In this document: positions 8,328 through 17,333 of the stretch, in pieces
Layout: each line of letters begins with the position of its first letter
How positions within the stretch are numbered: the stretch's first letter is position 1
Source: Paraburkholderia sp. BCC1885
GTDB lineage: Bacteria > Pseudomonadota > Gammaproteobacteria > Burkholderiales > Burkholderiaceae
Assembly (NCBI RefSeq): GCF_900996235.1
Contig: NZ_CAAJGM010000011.1
Coordinates: 1 to 64,000 of the forward strand
DNA length: 64,000 nt
Direction of reading: 5' to 3'
Made by a program: the position numbers and the translations under genes
The notes under the pieces: generated by a model
What the model was told of the DNA's origin: nothing
Seen by the model: the letters and a program-made list of their open reading frames with translations, nothing else
The model's database searches: none

Positions 8328-9194
8328 TCATTCCACCTTCGGCATGATCATCTGGTAATTCGAATACGAATTTGCAGTGAACTTATCCATGAAAGCGGTC
8401 GGGCTCAGTTTCGGCTGCGGGTCATCTGCAAGCAGTTTGTTCCAGTGACTCTTGTTTTGCCCTGGGTACGAATTGATGAAATGCCAATCACCCGCCGTAT
8501 CTTTTCTGAACGCGACCCAGTGCGCATTTTCGTTATTTCCCGATATGCCGATCATGACGCGATCGACTGAGGATTCATGCTTGGCCAAAGTGTCCTTCAA
8601 CTCGTTTGCATTGCCTGTTTTGTGCTCGTGCGCATCGCCCATGGCCTGTGCCAGAGGCGGCCCATCGGCGCCGCCTTGGGCGATATCGTTAGCGGAGAAC
8701 ACGCCTGGCCCCAACGTGTCGTTGAGTTTTTCTGCTACTTTTCCTGCATCCATTCCGGGTTTGCCAAGATACGCGTTAGCCGCGTGAATGCCGCACGAGC
8801 CGGAATTCGTGCGTTGAACCTCGTGATAGAAGAGCGAACCGCTCGCCACCGGCCCGGTTGTCTGTTGATCGCTGATGTGACCGGCCAGGTAATTTTCTGC
8901 CGTTACGGGCTTCAGCGATTGAGTCGATTTGTCGATGACCGACTGAAACCCCTTGATCTTGTCCGATGACAGCTTGCCCGACGCCGCCTGAGGCGACTTG
9001 AAGCTGGCGGCCGGCTTGGTCCCGCTCTTGAAGGATTTCAGGCCGTCGAATGCAGCATTCGCGCTTGCAGTCGAGGTTGGCAGCGAGCTCTTTTTTCCCT
9101 GCGCCTTTCCAGGCAGGGACGAGGCGTTCAGGTCTGCCGTCGACGTAAAAGATGTTTTGGCTGACCCGCCCATGCCGGAAACTGTATTGCCCAT
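8328..9194 (-). CDS. Josephin-like / papain-fold cysteine protease, candidate type III effector
   Basis: 288 aa. Residues 1-95 are Ser/Ala/Lys/Gly-rich and probably disordered, as in type III secretion signals. The rest carries a catalytic layout very close to Josephin deubiquitinases: C134 in SCGIHAANAYLG, H225 in HWVAFRKD and N241 in WHFINS. Ataxin-3 has C-x-x-H, HWxxxRK and NxNS with the same 15-16 residue His-Asn spacing. GGAGGG precedes the ATG, and upstream on the same strand is a perfect TTCG-N16-TTCG hrpII box with a -10-like element 31 bases later. No signal peptide is seen. It ends close to, and convergent with, the CitE-like gene. Effector status and ubiquitin specificity are inference; another papain-like specificity is possible. 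Confidence 0.75.
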   Translation of the reverse strand: MGNTVSGMGGSAKTSFTSTADLNASSLPGKAQGKKSSLPTSTASANAAFDGLKSFKSGTKPAASFKSPQAASGKLSSDKIKGFQSVIDKSTQSLKPVTAENYLAGHISDQQTTGPVASGSLFYHEVQRTNSGSCGIHAANAYLGKPGMDAGKVAEKLNDTLGPGVFSANDIAQGGADGPPLAQAMGDAHEHKTGNANELKDTLAKHESSVDRVMIGISGNNENAHWVAFRKDTAGDWHFINSYPGQNKSHWNKLLADDPQPKLSPTAFMDKFTANSYSNYQMIMPKVE

Positions 9195-9238
9195 ATACCC
9201 TCCATTGTCGGGGCCGCATCAACTCAGCGTATGGCCTT

Positions 9239-9299
9239 AGCGTACCGCGCCGGTATCTCGCTCGATCCGCCTGTCCGAAACTGTGACCGCTAAAACGAA
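9239..9299 (-). promoter_or_regulatory. hrpII (HrpB-type) box and -10 element
   Basis: On the minus strand TTCG (9299-9296) and TTCG (9279-9276) are separated by exactly 16 bases, followed after 31 bases by TACGCT (9244-9239). This is the hrpII/PIP-like layout known for AraC-type HrpB regulators of type III secretion in Ralstonia and Burkholderia. It would place the transcript start about 40 bases before the Josephin-like gene. The remainder of 9195-9552 shows no other gene. Confidence 0.65.
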
Positions 9300-9552
9300 C
9301 TGGGGCGAAATCGGGCAATGGGCGCGCCGGACCGGATCACTGCTGCAGTTGCAGGCGACGCGCATCTGGAACGACGCCGGGCTTCACGGCGCCCGACCCG
9401 ATATCAGCCAGCCAGCAGCGACCGCTCACCCTCCCCTTCCCGACGGCAGTGCTGGTTGAGCAACAGCCATCCTGTCTCTACACGCCCGGGCATACCCCTT
9501 GCGCCGCCGCAAACACACACTTTGTCTTTCCCGCTTAGCCAAGGAGCTCCCC

Positions 9553-10455
9553 ATGTCCAGCAGCCCAAACCAGTTCGCCATGCAAGACCCGACGACGCAA
9601 TACCCGCAGCCCGATTTTGAACGGCAGCCGCAGTCCGCACCGGGCTTGGCCAAACAGATGATTCCACAGCCCGATCATGGCGAGTCCAGCTACAAAGGCT
9701 TCGGGCGCCTGGCCGGACGACGGGCGCTGATCACGGGCGCGGACAGCGGCATTGGCCGAGCCGTGGCCATCGCGTTTGCGCGCGAGGGTGCAGACGTTGC
9801 GTTGAACTATCTGGAAAGCGAAGAGGCCGATGCCCGCGAAGTCGTCAAATTGATCGAGCAAGCGGGATGCAAGGCAGTCGCCCTGCCCGGTGACATTTCC
9901 GAGGAAACGTTTTGCACGCGCCTGATCGACGATTCGATCGAGAAGCTCGGCGGCATCGATATTCTCGTCAACGTCGCCGGCAAGCAGACGTATGTCGAAG
10001 AGATTGCCGACCTGAGCAGCACGCAAATCGAAGAGACATTTCGCACCAACGTGTTCGCGCTGTTCTGGCTTTGCAAGGCAGCCCTGCCGCATCTGCCGCG
10101 CGGCGCTTCGATCATCAATACGACGTCCATCCAGAGCTATCAGCCGAGCCCCGGTCTGCTCGACTATGCCGCCACCAAGGCCGCCATCACCGCTTTTACT
10201 CACGCGTTAGCAAAGCAGGTGATTGGCAAGGGCGTGCGCGTCAATGCGGTCGCACCGGGCCCAGTTTGGACGCCGTTGCAACCGAGCGGCGGACAACCAC
10301 AGGAAAAAGTCGAGAAATTCGGCTCCGAAGTGCCGATTAAGCGACCCGCACAGCCCGCTGAACTCGCGCCTGTGTACGTGCTGCTGGCATCGCAGGAATC
10401 TAGTTTCGTGACGGGTGAAGTGTACGGAGTCACGGGCGGCAACCATCTGCCGTGA
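9553..10455 (+). CDS. SDR family oxidoreductase (YghA / GSP39-like)
   Basis: 300 aa. The N-terminal ~50 residues ([18 protein letters not shown]...) are the characteristic extension of the YghA/general-stress-protein-39 group. The Rossmann motif [10 protein letters not shown] follows at about 60, NVAGKQ at about 140, and the catalytic Ser region and YAATKAA at about 205. Strong AAGGAG lies before the ATG at 9553. NAD(P)-dependent oxidoreductase, cytoplasmic, physiological substrate unknown; the group is often stress induced. It is convergent with the decarboxylase gene, with a GC hairpin (10484-10498) between. Confidence 0.9.
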   Translation: MSSSPNQFAMQDPTTQYPQPDFERQPQSAPGLAKQMIPQPDHGESSYKGFGRLAGRRALITGADSGIGRAVAIAFAREGADVALNYLESEEADAREVVKLIEQAGCKAVALPGDISEETFCTRLIDDSIEKLGGIDILVNVAGKQTYVEEIADLSSTQIEETFRTNVFALFWLCKAALPHLPRGASIINTTSIQSYQPSPGLLDYAATKAAITAFTHALAKQVIGKGVRVNAVAPGPVWTPLQPSGGQPQEKVEKFGSEVPIKRPAQPAELAPVYVLLASQESSFVTGEVYGVTGGNHLP

Positions 10456-10502
10456 GCGCGTAAAACAAGCACGCCGGGGAGCCAGCGCCGCCGGCGCTGC
10501 TG

Positions 10503-11753
10503 CTACCTCGCTATCGCAATACGCGCATTCACCTTGAGCGGCGCTGCATTATCGTCAAACGGCGGTTGCGGGACGAAACTGCGAATCACGTCCCGCTCGA
10601 ACACCAGGCAGCACGTCGAACCGCCGTACTGGAAGAAGCCCAGTTCATCGCCCTTTCTGACTCTCTGCCCGGGAAGTGCATCGATCATGCACGACGACAC
10701 ATCCGCCATACCGACGAACACGCATCCCACCTTGCCGATAGCCGGATCGTCGGACTCGATCACCACCACGGCTCTCGCGGCTACCGCCGTGATGTAACCC
10801 TGCGAGTCGTTGAGACCGCCCGGATCCTCGCCTTCCGCGTCCGCCTCGGAATAATAGGTTCCGTCAACTGCATAGGCATCCAGAATAATTCCGCTCACCG
10901 GTGCATGCCAGCGGTGATAGTTGAACGCGCTAAGAAAGGCCTGATAAACAGAGCCGCCAACAAAGGCTTGCGCCAGATCGGCATGTTTCGCCGTGAACAT
11001 GTCGCATAGCGAGTACGGTTGCGACTTGATCCAGAACGTGTCGTCGAGCTTCACATCGTGCTGGATATTGTATGGGGCGGCCTCGCAGGCGCTGACGATA
11101 ACCTTGCTGTTTTCGGGTTCGTCAACCGGACGCATACCTTCGCGAAACTGGCGCGTGAAAAACTGGTTCCACGATGCAAAGCCCCAATGGGGCCTCGCCG
11201 GATCGCAAACGAATTGCAACAGACCTATGCGTGCATCGGCCTCTGCAGAAAACCAGCCGTCCGGTGACGAAGTATCGAGGTGTCCACGGGAATGCGGGCC
11301 GTCCAGAAATCCGCTCCAGCAATTCAGGACGCGTTTGATCTGCGCGTTAAGCGCCGGGTCCCGAAACAGCGCATAACCTGAAGGCATGCACATCGGCCAG
11401 TCCAGCACTGCATTCAAGGGACAATGAATCAGGCCGGTTTCGCTGAACGGCGGCGCGTAGGTCATCAGGTAGTCGATAATCGACATCAGTTCGTCGATCG
11501 ATGCATAGCCCAGAATATGCCCTTCCTCATGCGACTGTGCGATGGCTCGCGTCATGTCCATTCTCAGAACGGCATCACCATTCACCAGGGCGGCCAATTC
11601 CTGGACCACGCTGTTGCGGAGTGTGGCAGTACCTCGGTCGCGCGCCCTCGCGGCCAGCGCGAGACGGTATTGCACCAAATGCTCTTCGTTACGCGGAAGC
11701 CAGTCTCCCAGGCGGCGCCTTTCTCCGCGCGGATTCACTATATGCTCTGTCAT
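10503..11753 (-). CDS. Phosphatidylserine-decarboxylase-family enzyme, PsiD-like architecture
   Basis: 416 aa from the ATG at 11753, which has GGGAGG before it. The C-terminal part has the pyruvoyl-forming cleavage motif GGST (377-380), where Ser379 would become the pyruvoyl group, plus HRWHAPVSG upstream, typical of PSDs. The N-terminal ~200 residues form the PSD-associated domain (FRDPALNAQIKRVLNCWSGFLDG, WGFASWNQFFTRQF), an architecture known from fungal proteins including the tryptophan decarboxylase PsiD. No membrane anchor is visible. It is therefore more likely an amino-acid decarboxylase than a membrane PSD. It is followed by 340 bp of upstream sequence without a gene. Confidence 0.82.
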   Translation of the reverse strand: MTEHIVNPRGERRRLGDWLPRNEEHLVQYRLALAARARDRGTATLRNSVVQELAALVNGDAVLRMDMTRAIAQSHEEGHILGYASIDELMSIIDYLMTYAPPFSETGLIHCPLNAVLDWPMCMPSGYALFRDPALNAQIKRVLNCWSGFLDGPHSRGHLDTSSPDGWFSAEADARIGLLQFVCDPARPHWGFASWNQFFTRQFREGMRPVDEPENSKVIVSACEAAPYNIQHDVKLDDTFWIKSQPYSLCDMFTAKHADLAQAFVGGSVYQAFLSAFNYHRWHAPVSGIILDAYAVDGTYYSEADAEGEDPGGLNDSQGYITAVAARAVVVIESDDPAIGKVGCVFVGMADVSSCMIDALPGQRVRKGDELGFFQYGGSTCCLVFERDVIRSFVPQPPFDDNAAPLKVNARIAIAR

Positions 11754-12096
11754 GCGACGCTCCCTCCCAGGTTGCTCTGATTCACGAGATGAGTCATGAG
11801 ACGCGCTGGCGCTCATCTATCGTTTCGCTATGCGCGATATCGAGCAACCGGCGTGCCTGCAAGGACATTGCTCCGTGAGCGGACGATTCCATGATGGAAG
11901 AACATCACGATCCATACACTCCGATTCTTGCTTCGTAAATCCAGCGCGGGCGAACGCCATCCGTTCCTTGCGATTTAGTTCCGCAGGATCCATAACCCGG
12001 TCAATTTAAGAGGCAGCAAGATTCGGAGTTTCACACGGCGCCATCACGAACATGATTCGTATCAGAGCCCAACCAATCTGATAAGGATCACTGAAA
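11754..12096. other. Intergenic region between divergent genes
   Basis: 343 bp between the decarboxylase (minus) and the small membrane protein (plus). No gene, repeat or clear terminator is seen. It should hold both promoters. An AAGGA ribosome site at 12083-12087 serves the small gene. Confidence 0.5.
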
Positions 12097-12276
12097 ATGG
12101 ACAACTTGATGAGCCGAACGCTGTATCACCCCGCCATCGCACATCCGGTCATCTACCTGACTGAGACCATGTCGCGTGTCGACTGGAGTATCGGCGCCGC
12201 GATGGTCGTACTTCTCGGCGCCGCGGCAATTCAACTGCTGCGCTCCCTTGTGCGAAACGGCGCGCCCGTTCGATAA
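12097..12276 (+). CDS. Small membrane protein, 59 aa
   Basis: An open frame MDNLMSRTLY...GAPVR with ATAAGGA ribosome site 10 bases upstream. The second half carries one hydrophobic helix (IGAAMVVLLGAAAIQLL, about residues 32-48) followed by an Arg-rich end (RSLVRNGAPVR), so an N-out, C-in single-pass topology is likely. The first half (HPAIAHPVIYLTETMSRVDW) has aromatic and Pro residues. No family is recognised. It stands alone between the decarboxylase and the ThDP enzyme, which are on the other strand. Codon use looks typical of the window. Confidence 0.55.
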   Translation: MDNLMSRTLYHPAIAHPVIYLTETMSRVDWSIGAAMVVLLGAAAIQLLRSLVRNGAPVR

Positions 12277-12419
12277 AACCGCGCGCGTATTCGTCATGAG
12301 AGTGCGGCGGGAAACGACGATCAAGATATGTCGCGCAAAGAACTTCGCATTGGCGCGGGTCGGACGCGCCACGGCTTGACTCGATTCGTCTGCGAAGGCC
12401 GGAGCACGTTCATATTTCG

Positions 12420-14324
12420 CTATGCCTTGAGCTGGCCCGGAGTTGTTATAGGCTCAGCCGGATCGACGTGCACTTCGAGTAGTGCGGGTCCATGCGAGTT
12501 GAGCATCGACGCAAGCGCCGGCCTCAACTCGTGAGGCTGCGTGCAGCGCGCCCCCGTCGCACCGCATGCCACGGCGACCTGCGCGAAATCTATCCCGCCA
12601 AGTTCGCAACCGTAAGGCGTATTGCCCAGTTCGCGCTGCTCGAATACGACCTCGGCCAGCATGTCGTTGCGCATCACGATGACTTTCACCGGCAACTGGT
12701 TTTTGACCGCCGTCGAAAGCTCGGCCATCAACATTGCAAAGCCGCCATCGCCCACAATCGCGACGACCTGACGGCCCGGATTGGCCAATTGAGCCGCGAT
12801 TGCATACGAGAGCCCCGGCGCCATGGTCGCGAGCATGCCGGTAGCAATCAGTTGCTGATCCCGGCGCAAAGTCAGAAAACGCGCCGAGAAATGCGTGTTG
12901 GCGCCGCAGTCGAGACAGACGATCGCGTCAGGAGCCAGTGCATCGCTCACGGCGCGGATCACGCTCTGCGGCCTCAACGGCGTCCGTTCAGTCGCGGCCA
13001 CCCTATCGAGCAAGGCATTCCACTCTCTGACCCTTGCCTGGCTTTCGCGCAGAAACGCGTCGTCCTTCTGGCGCAGCAAGGGCAACAGCGCGCGCAGCGT
13101 TTCCTTCGTGTCGCCCACCAGCCCCACTTCCACCGGATACCGCAAGCCAATCCGCTCAGCCTTGATATCCAGCTGAACGCCGCGCGCGGCGCCAGGGCGT
13201 GGGTAAGAATCCACCCATGGCATCGTCGAACCGATAATCAGCACGGTGTCACAGCGGTGCATCGCTTCCTCGGAAGGCACGGTTCCCAGATGCCCAATCC
13301 CGCCCGTTGAAAACGGTGAATCGTCCGGTAGCGCGGTGCGGCCAAGCAGCGCCTTGGCGACCGGCGCATTGAGCCGGGCGGCGAGTTGTTCGAGTTCCGG
13401 CGTGGCGCCGAGCGCGCCTTGTCCGGCCAGGATAGCGACGCGATTGCCCGCGTTAATCAAACTGGCCGCCGCCGCCAAATCGGCGGAAGAAGGCGTCGGG
13501 GCGGGCCGGCTCCACGCGCTCGACGTGCGCAAGCCGTGGTTCTCCATCGACGCCTTGTCGTCGGCAAGACGCAGCGCCTGGGTGTCCTTCGACACGGTCA
13601 GGTGGGCGACCCCGCGAGCGCCCAACGCACTGCGGCAGGCAATGTCGGTCACGACAAGCGCGTGGCGTGGACCTGTGACAACCATGTTGTAAAGCGCGAC
13701 ATCCTGCATCAAGGCGGACGTGTCCACGCTCTGCTGAAAACGCGTCCCGAGCAGATCGTGAAACGTCAATCCGGTAATGGCGAGTACCGGCGCGCCGTCG
13801 AAATGCGCGTCGTACAGGCCGTTCATCAGATGCACCGCGCCCGGGCCGGTGGTGGCGAGGCAGACGCCGAGACGCCCTGTCGCCTTGGCCCAACCGGAGG
13901 CCATGAACGCAGCGGCTTCTTCGTGCCGCACGCCAATGAAGCGAATCTTGTCCTGCTGCTCGCGCAGCGCTTCGATAATCGGATTGATGCCGTCGCCCAC
14001 CATGCCGAAGACGTGATCGACGTCCCACGCCAGCAAGGTCTGGACGATCACGTCCGCGGTCGTAGCGTCGGCGGCGGCGTCGAATTGCGGCTGGTGCCCC
14101 CTGTTGACCGGCTGACCGGACGGCACCGTGCCGGTTTGCGCCGCCGCAATGCGGGTGGACAGGAGGCCTGCCCCGCCAGCCGCCGCGGCCTTGAGCATCG
14201 ACCGGCGCCCCGGCGAACGCGGTGCATCCTTGCCCGGATCAGGCTGATCCGCGCTTGCAGAGGATGGCTCGCCGGCGTGCGTTGCGCGATTCGTTTCGGC
14301 TTCGGAGGAAGGGATTGAGGTCAT
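12420..14324 (-). CDS. PoxB-like thiamine-diphosphate enzyme with Tat signal
   Basis: 634 aa. All three domains of the acetolactate synthase/pyruvate oxidase family are present: N-terminal Pyr domain with GMVGDGINPIIEAL and the RHEEAAAF Glu, a central domain (about 270-400), and a C-terminal PP domain with VAIVGDGGFAM...VMRND, the GDG-N ThDP motif. Unusually, residues 39-63 form a twin-arginine signal: GRRSMLKAAAAGGAGLLS followed by AAAQ, a good cleavage site. The protein may therefore be exported folded with cofactors bound. The nearest known role is quinone-linked pyruvate oxidation (PoxB). ATG 14324 is chosen over GTG 14327; GGGAGC lies upstream. Confidence 0.85.
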   Translation of the reverse strand: MTSIPSSEAETNRATHAGEPSSASADQPDPGKDAPRSPGRRSMLKAAAAGGAGLLSTRIAAAQTGTVPSGQPVNRGHQPQFDAAADATTADVIVQTLLAWDVDHVFGMVGDGINPIIEALREQQDKIRFIGVRHEEAAAFMASGWAKATGRLGVCLATTGPGAVHLMNGLYDAHFDGAPVLAITGLTFHDLLGTRFQQSVDTSALMQDVALYNMVVTGPRHALVVTDIACRSALGARGVAHLTVSKDTQALRLADDKASMENHGLRTSSAWSRPAPTPSSADLAAAASLINAGNRVAILAGQGALGATPELEQLAARLNAPVAKALLGRTALPDDSPFSTGGIGHLGTVPSEEAMHRCDTVLIIGSTMPWVDSYPRPGAARGVQLDIKAERIGLRYPVEVGLVGDTKETLRALLPLLRQKDDAFLRESQARVREWNALLDRVAATERTPLRPQSVIRAVSDALAPDAIVCLDCGANTHFSARFLTLRRDQQLIATGMLATMAPGLSYAIAAQLANPGRQVVAIVGDGGFAMLMAELSTAVKNQLPVKVIVMRNDMLAEVVFEQRELGNTPYGCELGGIDFAQVAVACGATGARCTQPHELRPALASMLNSHGPALLEVHVDPAEPITTPGQLKA

Positions 14325-14469
14325 CACATAGCTCCCGATTGCATTTCAACGTGCAGCCGCGCGATGTCGCGGGCGGGTCGGCGCAAAACGCATGGACAGG
14401 CGACGACTCTCATCACCAGCAAGGTTCGATCCCACTCACGGTCCAGCGCGACGCCATGTGGCCACCGGA

Positions 14470-17172
14470 TCAATCGGCCATCGCGTGACGCAGATAGCTC
14501 GCGGTACGACTGTGCGCGGCGCGCGCTACGGTCTCCGGCACGCCGCTCACGACGATCCGGCCACCCTCCTCTCCCGCGCCAGGACCCACGTCGACGATCC
14601 AGTCGCTTTGCGCGGCGACACGCATATCGTGCTCGACCAGCACCACGGTATTGCCCCCATCGACGAGTCCATGCAGATGCACCATCAGACGATCGGTGTC
14701 GGCGGGATGCAGACCGGTGGTCGGCTCGTCGAGGATGTACAGCGTGTCGCCGCGTTGCGCGCGCTGCAGTTCGGTCGCGAGTTTGATGCGCTGCGCCTCG
14801 CCGCCGGATAGCTCGGTCGCCGGCTGTCCGAGCCGCAGATAGCCGAGGCCAATATCGCGGAGCACGCTCAGCGAGCGCATCACCTGCGCCTCGTCGGCGA
14901 AGAAGCTGCATGCGGTATCCACGGTCATCGCCAGCACCTCGGCGATGTTGCGCTCGCGCCAGCGGATCTCGAGCGTCTGCGGGTTGTAGCGGCTGCCGTG
15001 ACAGGTCGAGCAAGGCGCATAGACGCTCGGAAGGAACAGCAGCTCGACCATTATGAAGCCCTCGCCCTCGCACGTCGGACAGCGTCCCTGTGCGACGTTG
15101 AACGAGAACCGGCCGGCGCTGTAACGACGCTTGCGTGCCGCAGGCGTCGCGGCGAACAGCTTGCGCACAGCGTCGAACAGGCCGCAATAGGTCGCCAGAT
15201 TCGAGCGGGGCGTGCGGCCAATCGGTTTCTGGTCGACGCGCACGAGACGCTTGATGCTGTCCATGCCGGCGGTGATCCGGCCGTCGGTCGTGACGGGCGG
15301 CGCCGCAAACAGCGGGTCGACTTCGTCGTCCTCGGCAAGATCGGCTGCGCGGCCGAGATGCTCGGCCACGAGTTCCGTCAGCGCCTGGCTCACGAGGCTG
15401 GACTTGCCGGATCCCGAGATGCCCGTCACCGCGGTCAGACAACCCAGCGGAAAATCCGCCGCCAGCTGGTGCAGATTATTGCGGGTCACGCCTTCGAGCC
15501 GCAGCCAGCCGCGAGGCTCGCGCCGCGCACGGGCCGCAGCCTCGCGCGCCTGAGTCTCCGGCTCGTCCTGTGCAAACAGGTAGCGGCGCGTGTGCGAGCT
15601 TTCGACATCCGCAAGACCAGCGGGCGGTCCGCTGTAGATCACCCGTCCACCCGCCTCGCCGGCATCCGGGCCCACGTCGACGAGCCAGTCGGCGCGCTGC
15701 ATCACGCCAATGTCATGCTCTACCACGAACAGCGAATTGCCCGCGGCCTTCAGGCGCTGCAATGCTTCGAGCAACGCGTCGCCATCCGCCGGATGCAGGC
15801 CGGCCGACGGCTCGTCCAGCACATAGACCACGCCGAACAGTTGCGACGACAACTGGGTGGCGAGCCGCAGCCGTTGCAGTTCCCCCGAGGACAGCGTCGG
15901 CGTGGCGCGATCCAGCGCAAGATAGCCGAGGCCGAGATCGATCAGGGTTTTCAGACGTTCGAGCAGTTCGATCGCGAGCCGCTGCGCGGCCACGCGCTTT
16001 TCATCCGACAGGTTGGGCGTCCGGCGCACATCAGGGGCGGCCTGGTGGGCCTGTCCGCCGGCCGCAACACGTTTGGCGGTTGCGTTGCGCCGGCTATCGC
16101 TGTCGAGGGTCGAGCCATCAGGCGAGGCACTGGAGGACGGCCACTCGCCGCGCGAGACAGGTTCGAGCAACGCGGCCAGCCGCGCTATGGGCAGTTGCGA
16201 CAGTTCGCCGACATCCATGCCGGCGAACGTCACCGAAAGCGCCTCCGCCTTCAGACGCTTGCCGTGACACGACGGACATTCGCCGCCGATCATGAACTGC
16301 GACACGCGTTTCTTCATCAACGCGCTCTGCGTATTGGCGAAGGTATGCAACACGTAGCGGCGCGCGCCGGTGAAGGTGCCCTGATAGCTGGGTTCCGCCT
16401 TGCGCTTGAGGGCGGCGCGCGTTTCCTTCGGCGTAAAGCCCGCGTAGACCGGCACCGTGGGTTGCTCGTCGGTGAACAGGATCCAGTCGCGGTCTTTCTT
16501 CGGCAGATCGCGCCACGGCGTGTCGACGTCGTAACCGAGCGTGACGAGGATGTCGCGCAGATTCTGGCCGTGCCATGCGGGCGGCCATGCGGCGATTGCG
16601 CGCTCGCGGATCGTCAGCGAATCGTCGGGCACCAGCGAGCGCTCGGTCACGCTATATACGCGCCCGAGCCCGTGGCAGGTCGGACAGGCGCCCTGCACGG
16701 TGTTCGGCGAGAAGTCCTCCGCATACAGCATGGGCTGCTTCGGCGGATAGCTGCCCGTCCGCGAATACATCATGCGCACGAGGCTTGAGAGCGTCGTCAC
16801 GCTGCCCACCGACGAACGCGCGCTCGGCGTGCCGCGCTGCTGCTGCAAGGCGACCGCCGGCGGCAGGCCCTCGATCGCATCGACGTCGGGCGCGCCGACC
16901 TGCTCGATCAGGCGCCGCGCGTAGGGCGCAACCGACTCGAAATAGCGCCGCTGCGCTTCCGCGTACAGCGTGCCGAACGCGAGCGACGACTTGCCGGAAC
17001 CGGACACGCCGGTGAACACCACCAGCGCATCGCGGGGGATGTCGACGTCGACGTTCTTCAGGTTGTGCTCGCGCGCGCCGCGAACCTGGACGAAGCCGCG
17101 CGGCGTGAAGGCGGCGGGCTCGGGGTGATCGACGGAATGTCTGGCAGTGGCGGACCGGGAGGGCTTGGTCAT
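14470..17172 (-). CDS. UvrA2-type excinuclease ABC subunit A paralogue
   Basis: 900 aa from ATG 17172. It has two ABC ATPase modules with Walker [11 protein letters not shown] and [11 protein letters not shown], signature LSSGELQRL and LSGGEAQRI, and several CxxC zinc motifs ([30 protein letters not shown]). Directly after the first ATP-binding half the chain runs [10 protein letters not shown] into the first zinc knuckle, so the ~110-residue UvrB-binding domain of normal UvrA is missing; this defines UvrA2/DrrC-like proteins, linked in Streptomyces and Deinococcus to resistance to DNA-binding drugs. A polar insertion (about 345-380) is specific to this protein. The housekeeping uvrA is expected elsewhere. 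Confidence 0.9.
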   Translation of the reverse strand: MTKPSRSATARHSVDHPEPAAFTPRGFVQVRGAREHNLKNVDVDIPRDALVVFTGVSGSGKSSLAFGTLYAEAQRRYFESVAPYARRLIEQVGAPDVDAIEGLPPAVALQQQRGTPSARSSVGSVTTLSSLVRMMYSRTGSYPPKQPMLYAEDFSPNTVQGACPTCHGLGRVYSVTERSLVPDDSLTIRERAIAAWPPAWHGQNLRDILVTLGYDVDTPWRDLPKKDRDWILFTDEQPTVPVYAGFTPKETRAALKRKAEPSYQGTFTGARRYVLHTFANTQSALMKKRVSQFMIGGECPSCHGKRLKAEALSVTFAGMDVGELSQLPIARLAALLEPVSRGEWPSSSASPDGSTLDSDSRRNATAKRVAAGGQAHQAAPDVRRTPNLSDEKRVAAQRLAIELLERLKTLIDLGLGYLALDRATPTLSSGELQRLRLATQLSSQLFGVVYVLDEPSAGLHPADGDALLEALQRLKAAGNSLFVVEHDIGVMQRADWLVDVGPDAGEAGGRVIYSGPPAGLADVESSHTRRYLFAQDEPETQAREAAARARREPRGWLRLEGVTRNNLHQLAADFPLGCLTAVTGISGSGKSSLVSQALTELVAEHLGRAADLAEDDEVDPLFAAPPVTTDGRITAGMDSIKRLVRVDQKPIGRTPRSNLATYCGLFDAVRKLFAATPAARKRRYSAGRFSFNVAQGRCPTCEGEGFIMVELLFLPSVYAPCSTCHGSRYNPQTLEIRWRERNIAEVLAMTVDTACSFFADEAQVMRSLSVLRDIGLGYLRLGQPATELSGGEAQRIKLATELQRAQRGDTLYILDEPTTGLHPADTDRLMVHLHGLVDGGNTVVLVEHDMRVAAQSDWIVDVGPGAGEEGGRIVVSGVPETVARAAHSRTASYLRHAMAD

Positions 17173-17333
17173 GGCGGCAGGGATAGCTTCTCGGGGTGAC
17201 GGTCTTGCATGCGGACGCAAACAACGTGCCGACGGGTCCAGCCGCACCGGACGAGCTTGCGATCGGGCCGCTCCCAGCCAGCGGGCCGCAACGCGCCAGC
17301 CTGCCCCGGCGCCGGCGCGATTCGTCCCACGGA

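Noticed and set aside
14998..16788. Long plus-strand open frame (about 596 codons) over the uvrA2 gene
   Set aside because: It is the antisense shadow of a clear UvrA2 gene; the translation is Arg/Ala/His-rich without motifs.
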